The notes below the pieces were generated by a model that saw only the letters and a program-made list of their open reading frames with translations, had not been told where the DNA came from and ran no database searches. The translations under genes were made by a program, and so were the position numbers. DNA of 64,000 nucleotides from an uncultured Desulfovibrio sp. GTDB lineage: Bacteria; Desulfobacterota; Desulfovibrionia; Desulfovibrionales; Desulfovibrionaceae. The stretch is from NCBI GenBank assembly GCA_937926875.1, contig CALBAX010000134.1:62001-126000 (forward strand), in the 5' to 3' direction. Each line of letters opens with the position of its first letter. The first letter of the stretch is position 1. Of the stretch, positions 22,787-33,360 are shown in pieces.

Positions 22787-25700
22787 TCAGTAGTTCATCT
22801 TCCACTGGATGCCGGCGCTGGTATTGTCCTGTTCCGTGCGGATGCCCGCCTTGCTGTGCGGGGTCAGTTCCAGTTCCATGATGACGGCGGTGCTGTCCGG
22901 CTCCAGGCCCTGTTCCACGCCAAGATAGATCTTCTCGCCGATGAACTTGCCCACTTCCAGGCTGCTTTCCTCGTCGCCGCTTTCCTTGTCCGTGGCGGAA
23001 TTGACCCGCAGCACGTCCACGCCCAGCACCGCGCGGCCCAGATCCAGGACACCCAGCCCGCCGGAGCCGAACCCGGCCAGGCGCGCCACGGCGGCGGCCA
23101 GGCGCAGGCTTTCGAAGCGGCCCAGCTCGCTGGAGCCGCGGCCGAACATGACCCGCGAGATGATCTCTTCCTGCGGCAGGGACGGCGTGCTGGTCAGTTC
23201 CAGCTTCATGCGCCGCACAGAGCCGCTGACGCGCACGTCGGCCGTGATCTCCGGGGCTTCGTAACGCAGGGTCACGTCCAGCAGGGGGTTGGAGACCGCC
23301 CCGCCGTTGAAGGAAATGGTGCTGGGCCGCAGGGTGAAGATCTTGGAGAGCAGGTCGAACTGCCCCCGCACCGAGCGCACGCTGCCGATGACCAGCGGAT
23401 CGTTGAGGGCACCGCGCACGCGCAGACCGGCCTGCCATTCGCTCTCCAGCCCGTGGCCGTTGACCGCGATATGTCCCGGAGCCCGGACGCTCACGTCCAG
23501 GGAACCGCGGCCTTCCTTCTTTTCCGTGACCGGTTCCGGGGCCTCGCTGGTGCCCTCCACGGGCAGGGTGGTCACGCTGCTGCCGGTCAGGCGGTTGAGA
23601 TTGACCAGGGCTTCGTCGATGGTGATGTCCGCCGCCACCTGGGGCGCCATGAGCGTGCCCTTGACCGAGGCCGTGCCCGACAGGGTCGCCTGGATGTCCG
23701 TGCGCCGCAGGGGACGCAGGCGCTTCATGGCGGCATCCAGGTCGAGCCTGCCGCCTTCGGGATGCAGGCTGCCCGCAGCTGTCACCAGACCGCCGCGGCC
23801 GTCGCTCATGGAGGCCTCCACGTGCACGGGCTCCAGCTTCAGGCCCTTGCCGCTGCCCGCCGTCACCGAGGCTTTGATGTCCGTCAGCAGGATGCCCAGG
23901 GCCAGATCCTCATAGCGTCCGCCCGCGACATCCAGCCGCCCCTTGGCCGTCGGCACGGCAAGGCTGCCGGCCAGGGCCAGATGCATGTCCAGCCGCCCGG
24001 TCACGCGGCGGTCGGCCACCGGCACCAGACGCCAGAGCGGGGCCAGCTCGCCCTGCCAGTCCACACGCCCGGAAAGCGGGGCCGCCATGTCCGGCAGGGG
24101 CAGACCGTTGGCGGAAAAATGCAGGGGCAGGCGGACTTCCAGACCGGCCTGCTCCGCCCCAAGGGCCTGCCGGGCGGCCGGCGGCAGCTCCAGCCGTGTG
24201 TCCAGATGTCCTTTGCCCTTGCTGCCGCCCAGCTTGCCTGTCAGGGCCAGATCCAGCGGCGGCAGGGAGCTTTGCGGGATCTCCAGTCGCCGCACGTCCA
24301 GCCGGAAGGTCCCGGCAGGGGCCGCGGGGCTGCCGTGCAAACGGCTCTGGAAAGCCAGCGCGGCCGAAGGCAGGCCCGGCACCACCGTCCGCCACGGGGC
24401 AAGATCCATGCTGTCCAGCGTCAGGCGCACGTCCATGGCCGCGGGCTTCAGGGTGGCCGTGGCCCGTATCCGCCCCGCGGGAGCGATGCGGGCATCCAGA
24501 CCGCGCAGGGAAAGGCCGTCCCTGTCCAGCACCAGGGCCGTCCCTGCCTGCAGGCGCAGGCCCACGCCCTGTTTGAGGTGCAGGTCACACACGGGGACGT
24601 CCAGCCTGTCGCCCTGCCAGCGGAGGCGCACCCTGGCCCGGACATCTCCGGCGCAGGCCAGCTCCGCTTCCAGCGGGGTCGCCAGTTCACCGTTCAGGCC
24701 CGCGAGCACACGCTCCAGCCGCAGACCGGCCACATGGAGCTGGCGCACGCCCAGACGCTGTTCCAGCTTTCCCTGGCCGAAAATATCGTCGATGCGCAGA
24801 TGCTGGTGCAGCTCACGCAACAGCAGCCGCTCCCCCCCCCTGTCATGCAGGCGGAGGAAGCCCACGTCGGCATCCAGACTGAACCACTGTTGCCAGTCCT
24901 TGCTGTCCAGGAAGGCCGGATCGGCCAGCCCGGCCACCGCCGCCAGCGGCAGTCCTTCCGGGCTGTCCGGCACAGACGGCAGGCCGCCTGCGCGCAGCAT
25001 GAGCCGGACAGGCCCGTCATCCTTCTTTTCCAGCCGCAGGCCCGGTGACCAGTAGTCCAGCACCCGGCCCAGCGCGGCCCAGTCCTCCACTTCCCCGTAC
25101 AGCGAGGCCCACAGGCGCGGCCTGGTCCCGGGATCGGGGAACAGCCGCGACAGCAGCCGGGCCGGGACAAAATCGCTGCCCACGATGGCCGGGGCCGGGG
25201 GGGCGGAGGCCGCGACAGCGTCCGCAGCGGATGCACCGGAAGCCGCAGGAACCGCCGGAGGTATCACGGCGGGCTGTCCGGCAGCGACCACAGGGGCCGG
25301 GGGCGTCCCGGCGTCTCCTGCCGCAGAGACCGGAGCCCGCATCCCCGCCGGGGCAGGAAGAGCGGCAGGCGTTTCCTGCAGGGCGACGGGCAGCAGGGCC
25401 AGCAGGGCACCGTCCAGACGGGCCCCGGCACCATGCAGCTCCAGCTGCGGCAGGCCCAGCAGCCAGGCCGTGCCGTCATGCCCGGCCCGCAGGCGCAGTT
25501 TCGTGGAGATGTGGTCTTTTCCGGTGCGCACCTGCAGGGAGAGCGGCAGTTCCACCCTGCCTTTGGCAGCCAGCTGCGGCCACGGCAAAACCTCGCCGCC
25601 TGCCAGCAGGGAGAGATCGTTGACGGCATGCCCGCCCAGATCCAGCGTAGCGCAGGCCAGTTCCAGACGAGGTTCGGGCGCACCGGGACTGCCCTGCACG

Positions 25701-27121
25701 CCGATGTCCAGACGCAGGGCATCGCCCAGGGGCGCCAGCAGGGCGCGCGCCTGGGGCAGCAGGGCCGCCGCCCCGGCAGCGGGAGACAAGACCAGCGAAC
25801 AGTCCAGTGCCAGCGGCGAGGCCAGCACATCCGCAGCGGTCGCGAGCTCCAGCGTCCCCTTGCCGCGCAGCTGCACGGCCCCGGCATCCGCCTGGAGGGT
25901 CTCCAGCGCCAGCACGGGCCGCTCACCGGGCCGCAGGGCCAGCTCCACCCGCAGGGACGACGCCTGCCCGGGCGTCAAAAGCAGGGCCAGCGGCGCGGGC
26001 AGCCATTGGCCTGCCGCTTCCTTCAGGGAGGGAGCCGTGTCCGTGTTTTTTTCCTGCGCAGGAACAGGACTGGCTTCTTGTGCCGGGGCCGCCGGAGTTG
26101 CCCCGGTCGCCGTCGCCTCTTGTGCGGGAACAGGCACAGCGGCGGAGGGCGTCCCCTCAGCGGCCGGGGCAGCGGCTGCCGACGCGGACGCCAGCTGCCA
26201 CGAGGCCTGGAGACCGGCCCGGGCCGTGGTCCCGCTCAGGGAAAGATCCGCTTCGCCTGTCAGGCACAGCGAGAGCTCCAGCCCTTCACCGACACGAAGG
26301 GCGCTCTCCGCGGCAGCCACAGCCTCGGACAGGAGCGGCGCCGGGGTCTCCCCGGTCGCCGTCGCGTCATGTGCGGGAGCAGGCCCAGTGGCGGCAGGGG
26401 CCGGGGGCGTCTGCCCATCCGCGGGCACGCCGCCCGATCCGGACAAGGCCGCAACATCCCGCGCTGCCTGCCCGGAGGCATCCACCAGCGTACCGGACGT
26501 CCCGTCCAGCACGGCCGATCCCAGCCACAGGCCCTCCAGCGCCACTTCACGCACGTCCAGGGAAGGCAGCCAGCCCGGCAGGGAGGCCATACTTCCCAGC
26601 GCGCGCCGCAGGCTTGCCTCCAGCCCGGCCAGCGTCTCTGCCAGCGGCGGAGAGGGGTCGTCGGGAGAGGGAGGCAACTGGGGCAGACGGTACAGGGAGG
26701 GACGCTCCAGACGCAGCGTGAGGGAGATGCGGGGCGGGAAGACGGACAGGCCCACATCCACGATCGCCCGGGGCACGTCCAGCCAAAGGCCGTCGGCATC
26801 GCGCAGGCGCAGGGCGCATTCCACCTCCAGCGGCAGGGCGCCCTCCAGACGGAGCAGCTCCAGGGAAAGGCCCTGTTCGGCCAGGGGCGGGGCCAGCAGG
26901 GTGCCGGCTTCCTGCCGCAGCCAGTCCTGGGCACCGGGCGTACGCAGCCAGAAGACCGCCCCGGCCCCGGCCAGCAGCGGCAGGAGCACGAGCAGCAGCA
27001 GGCACGGCAGGACACGGCGCCGGAAAAAGCTTCTGCGCGCGGGCGCTGCGCCTTCCGAGGGGGCGGGGCCCGACGGCCGGCCGTCAGGGGCAACTGGGGG
27101 AGTTCCGGGTACGCGGGACAT
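22787..27121 (-). CDS. tamB: Translocation and assembly module inner-membrane protein TamB
   Basis: Very long (1444 aa) bridge protein anchored in the inner membrane by one N-terminal segment (about 36-58, after a basic tail) and reaching to the outer membrane, where it works with TamA in lipid transport and outer-membrane protein insertion. The middle is beta-strand repeats. The last 300 residues are the DUF490/TamB domain, ending in LTPHSKAGIRTEQDNTSAGIQWKMNY. Two Pro/Ala/Thr-rich linkers (about 236-265 and 318-365) carry near-repeated blocks (DATATGETPAP, EATATGATPAA) absent from the typical family. It overlaps the tamA stop by one base. Confidence 0.93.
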   Translation of the reverse strand: MSRVPGTPPVAPDGRPSGPAPSEGAAPARRSFFRRRVLPCLLLLVLLPLLAGAGAVFWLRTPGAQDWLRQEAGTLLAPPLAEQGLSLELLRLEGALPLEVECALRLRDADGLWLDVPRAIVDVGLSVFPPRISLTLRLERPSLYRLPQLPPSPDDPSPPLAETLAGLEASLRRALGSMASLPGWLPSLDVREVALEGLWLGSAVLDGTSGTLVDASGQAARDVAALSGSGGVPADGQTPPAPAATGPAPAHDATATGETPAPLLSEAVAAAESALRVGEGLELSLCLTGEADLSLSGTTARAGLQASWQLASASAAAAPAAEGTPSAAVPVPAQEATATGATPAAPAQEASPVPAQEKNTDTAPSLKEAAGQWLPAPLALLLTPGQASSLRVELALRPGERPVLALETLQADAGAVQLRGKGTLELATAADVLASPLALDCSLVLSPAAGAAALLPQARALLAPLGDALRLDIGVQGSPGAPEPRLELACATLDLGGHAVNDLSLLAGGEVLPWPQLAAKGRVELPLSLQVRTGKDHISTKLRLRAGHDGTAWLLGLPQLELHGAGARLDGALLALLPVALQETPAALPAPAGMRAPVSAAGDAGTPPAPVVAAGQPAVIPPAVPAASGASAADAVAASAPPAPAIVGSDFVPARLLSRLFPDPGTRPRLWASLYGEVEDWAALGRVLDYWSPGLRLEKKDDGPVRLMLRAGGLPSVPDSPEGLPLAAVAGLADPAFLDSKDWQQWFSLDADVGFLRLHDRGGERLLLRELHQHLRIDDIFGQGKLEQRLGVRQLHVAGLRLERVLAGLNGELATPLEAELACAGDVRARVRLRWQGDRLDVPVCDLHLKQGVGLRLQAGTALVLDRDGLSLRGLDARIAPAGRIRATATLKPAAMDVRLTLDSMDLAPWRTVVPGLPSAALAFQSRLHGSPAAPAGTFRLDVRRLEIPQSSLPPLDLALTGKLGGSKGKGHLDTRLELPPAARQALGAEQAGLEVRLPLHFSANGLPLPDMAAPLSGRVDWQGELAPLWRLVPVADRRVTGRLDMHLALAGSLAVPTAKGRLDVAGGRYEDLALGILLTDIKASVTAGSGKGLKLEPVHVEASMSDGRGGLVTAAGSLHPEGGRLDLDAAMKRLRPLRRTDIQATLSGTASVKGTLMAPQVAADITIDEALVNLNRLTGSSVTTLPVEGTSEAPEPVTEKKEGRGSLDVSVRAPGHIAVNGHGLESEWQAGLRVRGALNDPLVIGSVRSVRGQFDLLSKIFTLRPSTISFNGGAVSNPLLDVTLRYEAPEITADVRVSGSVRRMKLELTSTPSLPQEEIISRVMFGRGSSELGRFESLRLAAAVARLAGFGSGGLGVLDLGRAVLGVDVLRVNSATDKESGDEESSLEVGKFIGEKIYLGVEQGLEPDSTAVIMELELTPHSKAGIRTEQDNTSAGIQWKMNY

Positions 27122-29265
27122 CAGAAGCTCTGTCCTATGCTGATATAGAGTTGCAGGGGGGGATCACCGTCCACGGGGTTGAGGGGGGTGGCCACGTCCA
27201 GGCGCACCGGGCCGATGGGGGTGTAGTAGCGCAGGCCCAGGCCCGCGCCCCAGCGCATGTCGCCGAAGATCCGCGGCAGGGCGTCCTCGTAGACCATGCC
27301 GCCGTCCAGGAAGGGCACGATGCCTATCTCGTCGGTGATCTTGTAACGGGCCTCCAGATTGACGATCTGGTATGAGCGGCCGCCGCTGGGGTCGCCCTTG
27401 CCGTTGCGCGGACCGATGGCCTGATAGGAATAGCCGCGCACCGAACCGGCACCACCGGCGTAATAGCGCAGCGTGCTGGGCAGGTTGTTCATCTCGGCTC
27501 CGGCCATGCTGCCACCGCGCACACGGGCCGCCAGCACGAGCTTGTCGTCGATGGCAGCCTTGCGCGGGCCTTTGCGGAAAGGCGCGTAATAGAACATGCC
27601 TTCCACTTCCGTGCCCAGGGCCGTGAAAAAGCCGTCGTAATAGCCGAAGATGGGTTTGGAATTGATCTCCAGCACCGAACCGCGCTTGGGATTGACCTTG
27701 TTGTTGCGGCTGTCGCGCACGATGCGCAGGTGCGGGCCCACAAAGCTGTAGGGCTCGTTGGTGTGGTCGTCTTCGGTGAGGGTGCCGCTGTCGGAAGAGG
27801 CCCCCACCCCCACCCACCAGTACGGGCTCAGACGGCGCTCGATACCGGCGCCCACGCGCAGGCCGCGCCGGCCGTAGGCATCGGTGAATTCCTGCAACAG
27901 GGAGGCTTCGCCCACCAGCTTCTGGTCGCGATCCAGAAAGGCCGGTTTTTCGAACGACGCTTTCAGCCCCTGCTTTTCGGGCGTGATGGGCAGGGAGACC
28001 ACCACCTTTTCCCCGTTGCCGAAGAAATTGCGGTGTTCCCACTCCCCTTCCACGCCGATGCCGGAATCGGTCTCATAGCGTGCGGCGGCGCTGACCGAGC
28101 GCGGCGGGCCCTCGCGCACCACCAGTTGCACGGGCAGCACCACCATGCCGTCCTTGCGCGGCGACGGCACGTCCTTGATGGTGCGCTGACGCACCATGCT
28201 GAACAGCCCCAGCCCGCGGAGCTCGTCCACATAGTCCTGCACCCGGCTCTCGTCCCAGGGGTCCGCCCCCGCCTTCCAGGGGGCGCGCTCGCGGATGTAG
28301 GTCGCGCTGACGTCCTCGTTGCCTTCCACCACGATCTCGCCCAGCAGGGCCGGAGGGCCGGTGTCCACCACGATCTCGGCATTGAGGGTACGGGCCGCGC
28401 GGTCGAGGAAATAGCGCTGGCTGCTCACCCGGGCCAGCGGATAGCCCCGGCGGCGCAGGCGTTCGGGCAGCTTCTCCACGGCTTCCAGCATCTGGTCGGC
28501 CGTCACGGGTTCACCGGCAGTGACCCCGCGCAGGGTATCGGGAAAACGCGGGGGCGGGGTCGCTTCGCGGGCCTCGTCGCCCCACAGGGCCCCCAGACCG
28601 CTGTACGGCGCCCGCCGCTTGCCGTGCTTGAGGGCCGCGGGCACCACGGGGACAGGCTCATAACGCACCGAGGCCCGGCCCAGCACATAGCGGGGGCCCG
28701 GCGTCAGCTGCAGGCGCACCGTGACCGGTTTGGACGTATCGTCCATCTGGAAGGTCGCCGTGCCTTCGTAATAGCCCTGGGAATGCAACAGCTTGACCGC
28801 CGTCTCCACATCGCCCCGGGCCCGGCGTTCCAGGCCCAGCAGGCTGTCCGGCGGATCGGAGCGCAACTGCTCCAGCTGGCTCAGGGCACGCATCTTGTCC
28901 GACAGGCCGCTGCTCCCTTTGGAGGCAGGCGGCGTGGCTCCCGTCCCCTCACGGTCGGGGACATCTGCCTGCGGGGCTGCCGGCCCGGCCTCGTCGCCCT
29001 CCTCCGGGCTGCCCCCCAGGGACACGCCCCCGGACTCCCCGTCAGGGGCCGTGCCCACGGCGCGCTTTTCATCCGCCGTTACGCGGCGCTCCCCGTCCAC
29101 TTCGATGGACAGCCTGTAGGGGATGCGTTCGCCCTGTGCGGCGGGCATCTTGGTCCCGCCGTCATCGCGAAGTTCACCGGCGGCATCGCCGAACAACAGG
29201 CCGCAGCCGCCCAGAAACAGACAGGCCATGAGCAAAAAAGAAAAAGGGATATATGTTCGGCGCAT
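27121..29265 (-). CDS. tamA: Omp85-family outer-membrane protein TamA, predicted lipoprotein
   Basis: 714 aa. The N-terminus is a lipoprotein signal peptide with lipobox LGGC (Cys about 21). A variable acidic stretch and POTRA domains follow (about 110-400, with GEIVVEGNEDVSATYIRERAPW as the clearest POTRA). The rest is a 16-strand Omp85 barrel (about 420-714) containing the substrate-loop motif RGYSYQAIGPRNGKGDPSGG and the terminal LYISIGQSF ending in an aromatic residue. The start at 29265 is chosen because it puts the signal peptide at the N-terminus; a longer frame from 29322 does not. tamA precedes tamB in one operon. TamA proteins usually have ordinary signal peptides, so lipidation is notable. 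Confidence 0.9.
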   Translation of the reverse strand: MRRTYIPFSFLLMACLFLGGCGLLFGDAAGELRDDGGTKMPAAQGERIPYRLSIEVDGERRVTADEKRAVGTAPDGESGGVSLGGSPEEGDEAGPAAPQADVPDREGTGATPPASKGSSGLSDKMRALSQLEQLRSDPPDSLLGLERRARGDVETAVKLLHSQGYYEGTATFQMDDTSKPVTVRLQLTPGPRYVLGRASVRYEPVPVVPAALKHGKRRAPYSGLGALWGDEAREATPPPRFPDTLRGVTAGEPVTADQMLEAVEKLPERLRRRGYPLARVSSQRYFLDRAARTLNAEIVVDTGPPALLGEIVVEGNEDVSATYIRERAPWKAGADPWDESRVQDYVDELRGLGLFSMVRQRTIKDVPSPRKDGMVVLPVQLVVREGPPRSVSAAARYETDSGIGVEGEWEHRNFFGNGEKVVVSLPITPEKQGLKASFEKPAFLDRDQKLVGEASLLQEFTDAYGRRGLRVGAGIERRLSPYWWVGVGASSDSGTLTEDDHTNEPYSFVGPHLRIVRDSRNNKVNPKRGSVLEINSKPIFGYYDGFFTALGTEVEGMFYYAPFRKGPRKAAIDDKLVLAARVRGGSMAGAEMNNLPSTLRYYAGGAGSVRGYSYQAIGPRNGKGDPSGGRSYQIVNLEARYKITDEIGIVPFLDGGMVYEDALPRIFGDMRWGAGLGLRYYTPIGPVRLDVATPLNPVDGDPPLQLYISIGQSF

Positions 29266-29358
29266 AATAATCCCATAGCCGCAGAAAGACAGCTTGGCAA
29301 GACAAATCCCCTTTGTTACCATGAGCTTATTCAGTCCTTTTTTTCAGGAGTCTCCCCC

Positions 29359-29706
29359 ATGTCGTATGATCTCTGCCTCCATGTGGACGCCAATGATCCC
29401 GCCCTGCTGGCTTTTGCCTTCGTCAATGCCCGCAACTATCTGAACGGCCTGCCCGGCAAGGAATTCGAGCTGGTGCTGGTGGCCAACGGCCCGGCCGTCA
29501 AACTGTTCGTGCCTGCCCAGGCCGAGCTGCAGAAGACCGCCGAAGAACTCATGGCCCGCGGCCTCAAGCTGCGTCTGTGCAAGAATGCCCTGGATGCCAA
29601 CAAGATGACCGCGGCCGACCTTTGGCCCGGTTGCGAAGTGGTGCCCGCCGGCCTGGTGGAGATCGTGGAACTGCAGAACAAGGGCTTCGCCTACATCAGG
29701 CCGTAG
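29359..29706 (+). CDS. DsrE family protein
   Basis: 115 aa soluble protein of the DsrE/DsrF-like (YchN) fold, shown by YDLCLHVDANDPALLAFAFVNARNYLNGL followed by FELVLVANGPAVKLF and LKLRLCKNALDANKM. Related proteins carry sulfur as a persulfide on a conserved Cys. Candidates here are the Cys in RLCKN and the one in WPGCEVV. CAGGAG lies nine bases ahead of the ATG. It is divergent from tamA. A sulfur-relay function fits a sulfate reducer but is not proven. Confidence 0.8.
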   Translation: MSYDLCLHVDANDPALLAFAFVNARNYLNGLPGKEFELVLVANGPAVKLFVPAQAELQKTAEELMARGLKLRLCKNALDANKMTAADLWPGCEVVPAGLVEIVELQNKGFAYIRP

Positions 29707-29847
29707 CCCCGCATCCTTGCCCGCTGCCCGCAGCCTCATCCTCCGGGCAGCGGGACACCGTCGCAGGCAGGCAGCTCCCTCCCGGCAGGGCCTTACGCGA
29801 CCTGCCTGCGGCCGATGCTGCCCCGATTGCCTGCCCCGGAGGGGAAC

Positions 29848-30342
29848 ATGCAACGCATCTCCCTGCTGTCCATACTGCTGCTGTCCGCCCTGTTGCTCTG
29901 CCCCCGGGCCACAGTGGCGGAAGAGATAAAAACGGACAGCTTCACGCTCACGATCCCGCAGGGCTGGCAAAAACACGCAGACAGGACAGAGGGCAACGTC
30001 TATGTCCTGATGCTGCACGAGCCCACCGAAAATCTTCTCCTGAACATCATCATCGGCCCCGCCCTCGTCCCGGTCAAAACATTCGTCGAACGATACAAAA
30101 ACAAATTCGAACAGGGGGGCTTCACCTGCAGCGGGATCATGTCCCAGGGGGAGGCCTGCATCATGGAATTCTCCTCTCGAAAACACCATATGCATGGTCT
30201 CAGCTACGCCGCCTCCAACGGCCACCAGAGCAGCATCACCATATTCATGGCATCGGAAAAGGACGCCTTCCCCAAACTCAGGGAGTTCATGAAGACCAAC
30301 TTCAAGCCCCTGGATCCCAAACTTTTCCCCCGGACGTTCTGA
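29848..30342 (+). CDS. Secreted hypothetical protein
   Basis: 164 aa with a Sec signal peptide (ISLLSILLLSALLLCPRATVAEE, cleavage after about residue 24). The mature part begins FTLTIPQGWQKHAD, a pattern seen in small periplasmic or lipid-anchored beta proteins of the PsbP/DUF1795-like fold (tentative). Start chosen for GGAGGGG; a frame from 29815 lacks it. AT-richer codons toward the 3' end. It converges on typA. Confidence 0.65.
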   Translation: MQRISLLSILLLSALLLCPRATVAEEIKTDSFTLTIPQGWQKHADRTEGNVYVLMLHEPTENLLLNIIIGPALVPVKTFVERYKNKFEQGGFTCSGIMSQGEACIMEFSSRKHHMHGLSYAASNGHQSSITIFMASEKDAFPKLREFMKTNFKPLDPKLFPRTF

Positions 30343-30430
30343 CAGCCTGCGGGCCCCGCTGCCCGGCAGCAACGGCCAACGCCAGCAGGGACCTTTCCTC
30401 TCCCCTTCCGGGCCCGCCCGCCTGAAAACG

Positions 30431-30470
30431 GAAAAGGGCCGGCAGACATGCGAACATGTCTGCCGGCCCT
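30431..30470. terminator. Bidirectional terminator between the secreted-protein gene and typA
   Basis: 16-bp perfect stem (30435-30450 with 30455-30470) and CGAA loop; on the minus strand followed by TTTTCCGTTTTC. It serves typA and probably the converging gene. Confidence 0.85.
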
Positions 30471-30492
30471 TCATGCATCCGGGAAAGGAGAC

Positions 30493-32322
<1,830 letters not shown>

Positions 32323-32341
32323 AGTTCTGTCTCGCTCTGGT

Positions 32342-32371
32342 AAAAAATCGCCCCGGAACGTTGCCGGGGCG
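32342..32371 (-). terminator. Terminator of the purine nucleoside phosphorylase gene
   Basis: 8-bp stem CGCCCCGG / CCGGGGCG (32349-32356 with 32364-32371), then ATTTTTTA on the minus strand. Confidence 0.8.
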
Positions 32372-32388
32372 CATGGTTTACGCGATTT

Positions 32389-33219
32389 TTACAACTTTGT
32401 CACCACCGCTTCCACAAGGCGGCCCAGGTCCTTCCCGGCCCGGCCGGCCACGGCGATGACTTCTTCCAGCGGCGCGGGCCGCATGCAGTCGGGCAGGTTC
32501 TTGTTGGTCAGGCAGGAGATGCCCAGCACGCGCAGGCCCATATGGCGGGCGGCGATGACCTCCAGCACGGAGCTCATGCCCACGGCGTCGGCGCCCCACT
32601 GGCGGAACATGCGGGTCTCGGCGGGGCTTTCCATCTGCGGGCCGCGCACGCCGATGTAGACGCCGCGCTCCAGGCGGATGCCCAGCTCGAGCGCGCACCG
32701 GCAGGCCAGGTCGCGCAGGCCGGCATCGTAGATGGCGCTCATGTCGGGGAAGCGTTCGCCCCAGGCCTCATGGTTGGGCCCGCTCAGGGGGGAAACGCCG
32801 GTGAAGTTGATCTGGTCGCTGATGCACATGAGCCCGCCCGCGTCGAACTGCGGGTCCAGGGCGCCCGCCGCATTGGTGAGGATCAGCGTGTCCGCGCCCA
32901 GCCCTGCCATGACGCGCACGCCCATGCAGACCTTGTCCGGCCCGAAACCTTCGTACAGATGGCAGCGGCCCTGCTGCACCAGCACCGTACGGCCGCCCAG
33001 ACGCCCCAGCACGAAGGCCCCGGCATGGGAGGCCACCGTGGACACCGGGAAGCCCGGCAGGCCGGCATAGGGGACGCTGACCGTGTCCTCCATGCGTTCC
33101 ACGAGCCCCGAAAGACCGGTGCCCAGGATGATGGCCGCATCGGGCCGGGAGGGCAGCGCCGCCCCCAGACGCCGGCGCAGTGCCGCCACCACGAGCTGGA
33201 CTTCTTCCCAGTTTTGCAT
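32389..33219 (-). CDS. Purine nucleoside phosphorylase (trimeric, PNP-II type)
   Basis: Phosphorolysis of inosine/guanosine-type nucleosides for purine salvage; 276 aa, the usual size of the trimeric class. Motifs: [11 protein letters not shown] (phosphate loop), [43 protein letters not shown] and [31 protein letters not shown] (base recognition). The start at 33219 follows GAGGGGG; a longer frame to 33288 lacks a site. A member of the same family can act on methylthioadenosine, but GPQMESPAE favours PNP. Confidence 0.93.
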   Translation of the reverse strand: MQNWEEVQLVVAALRRRLGAALPSRPDAAIILGTGLSGLVERMEDTVSVPYAGLPGFPVSTVASHAGAFVLGRLGGRTVLVQQGRCHLYEGFGPDKVCMGVRVMAGLGADTLILTNAAGALDPQFDAGGLMCISDQINFTGVSPLSGPNHEAWGERFPDMSAIYDAGLRDLACRCALELGIRLERGVYIGVRGPQMESPAETRMFRQWGADAVGMSSVLEVIAARHMGLRVLGISCLTNKNLPDCMRPAPLEEVIAVAGRAGKDLGRLVEAVVTKL

Positions 33220-33360
33220 AAAATTGACCCCCTCAGATATTGAAGACCAAGCCGATATGCTGTAGTAGCTCTTGTTTTTCAGTCGCAAAAGCGAACCGCT
33301 TTATAGCGTGCTGACGCCCATTCCACAAGAGCGGCACAGCACCGCCCTCAGGAGACCGCC

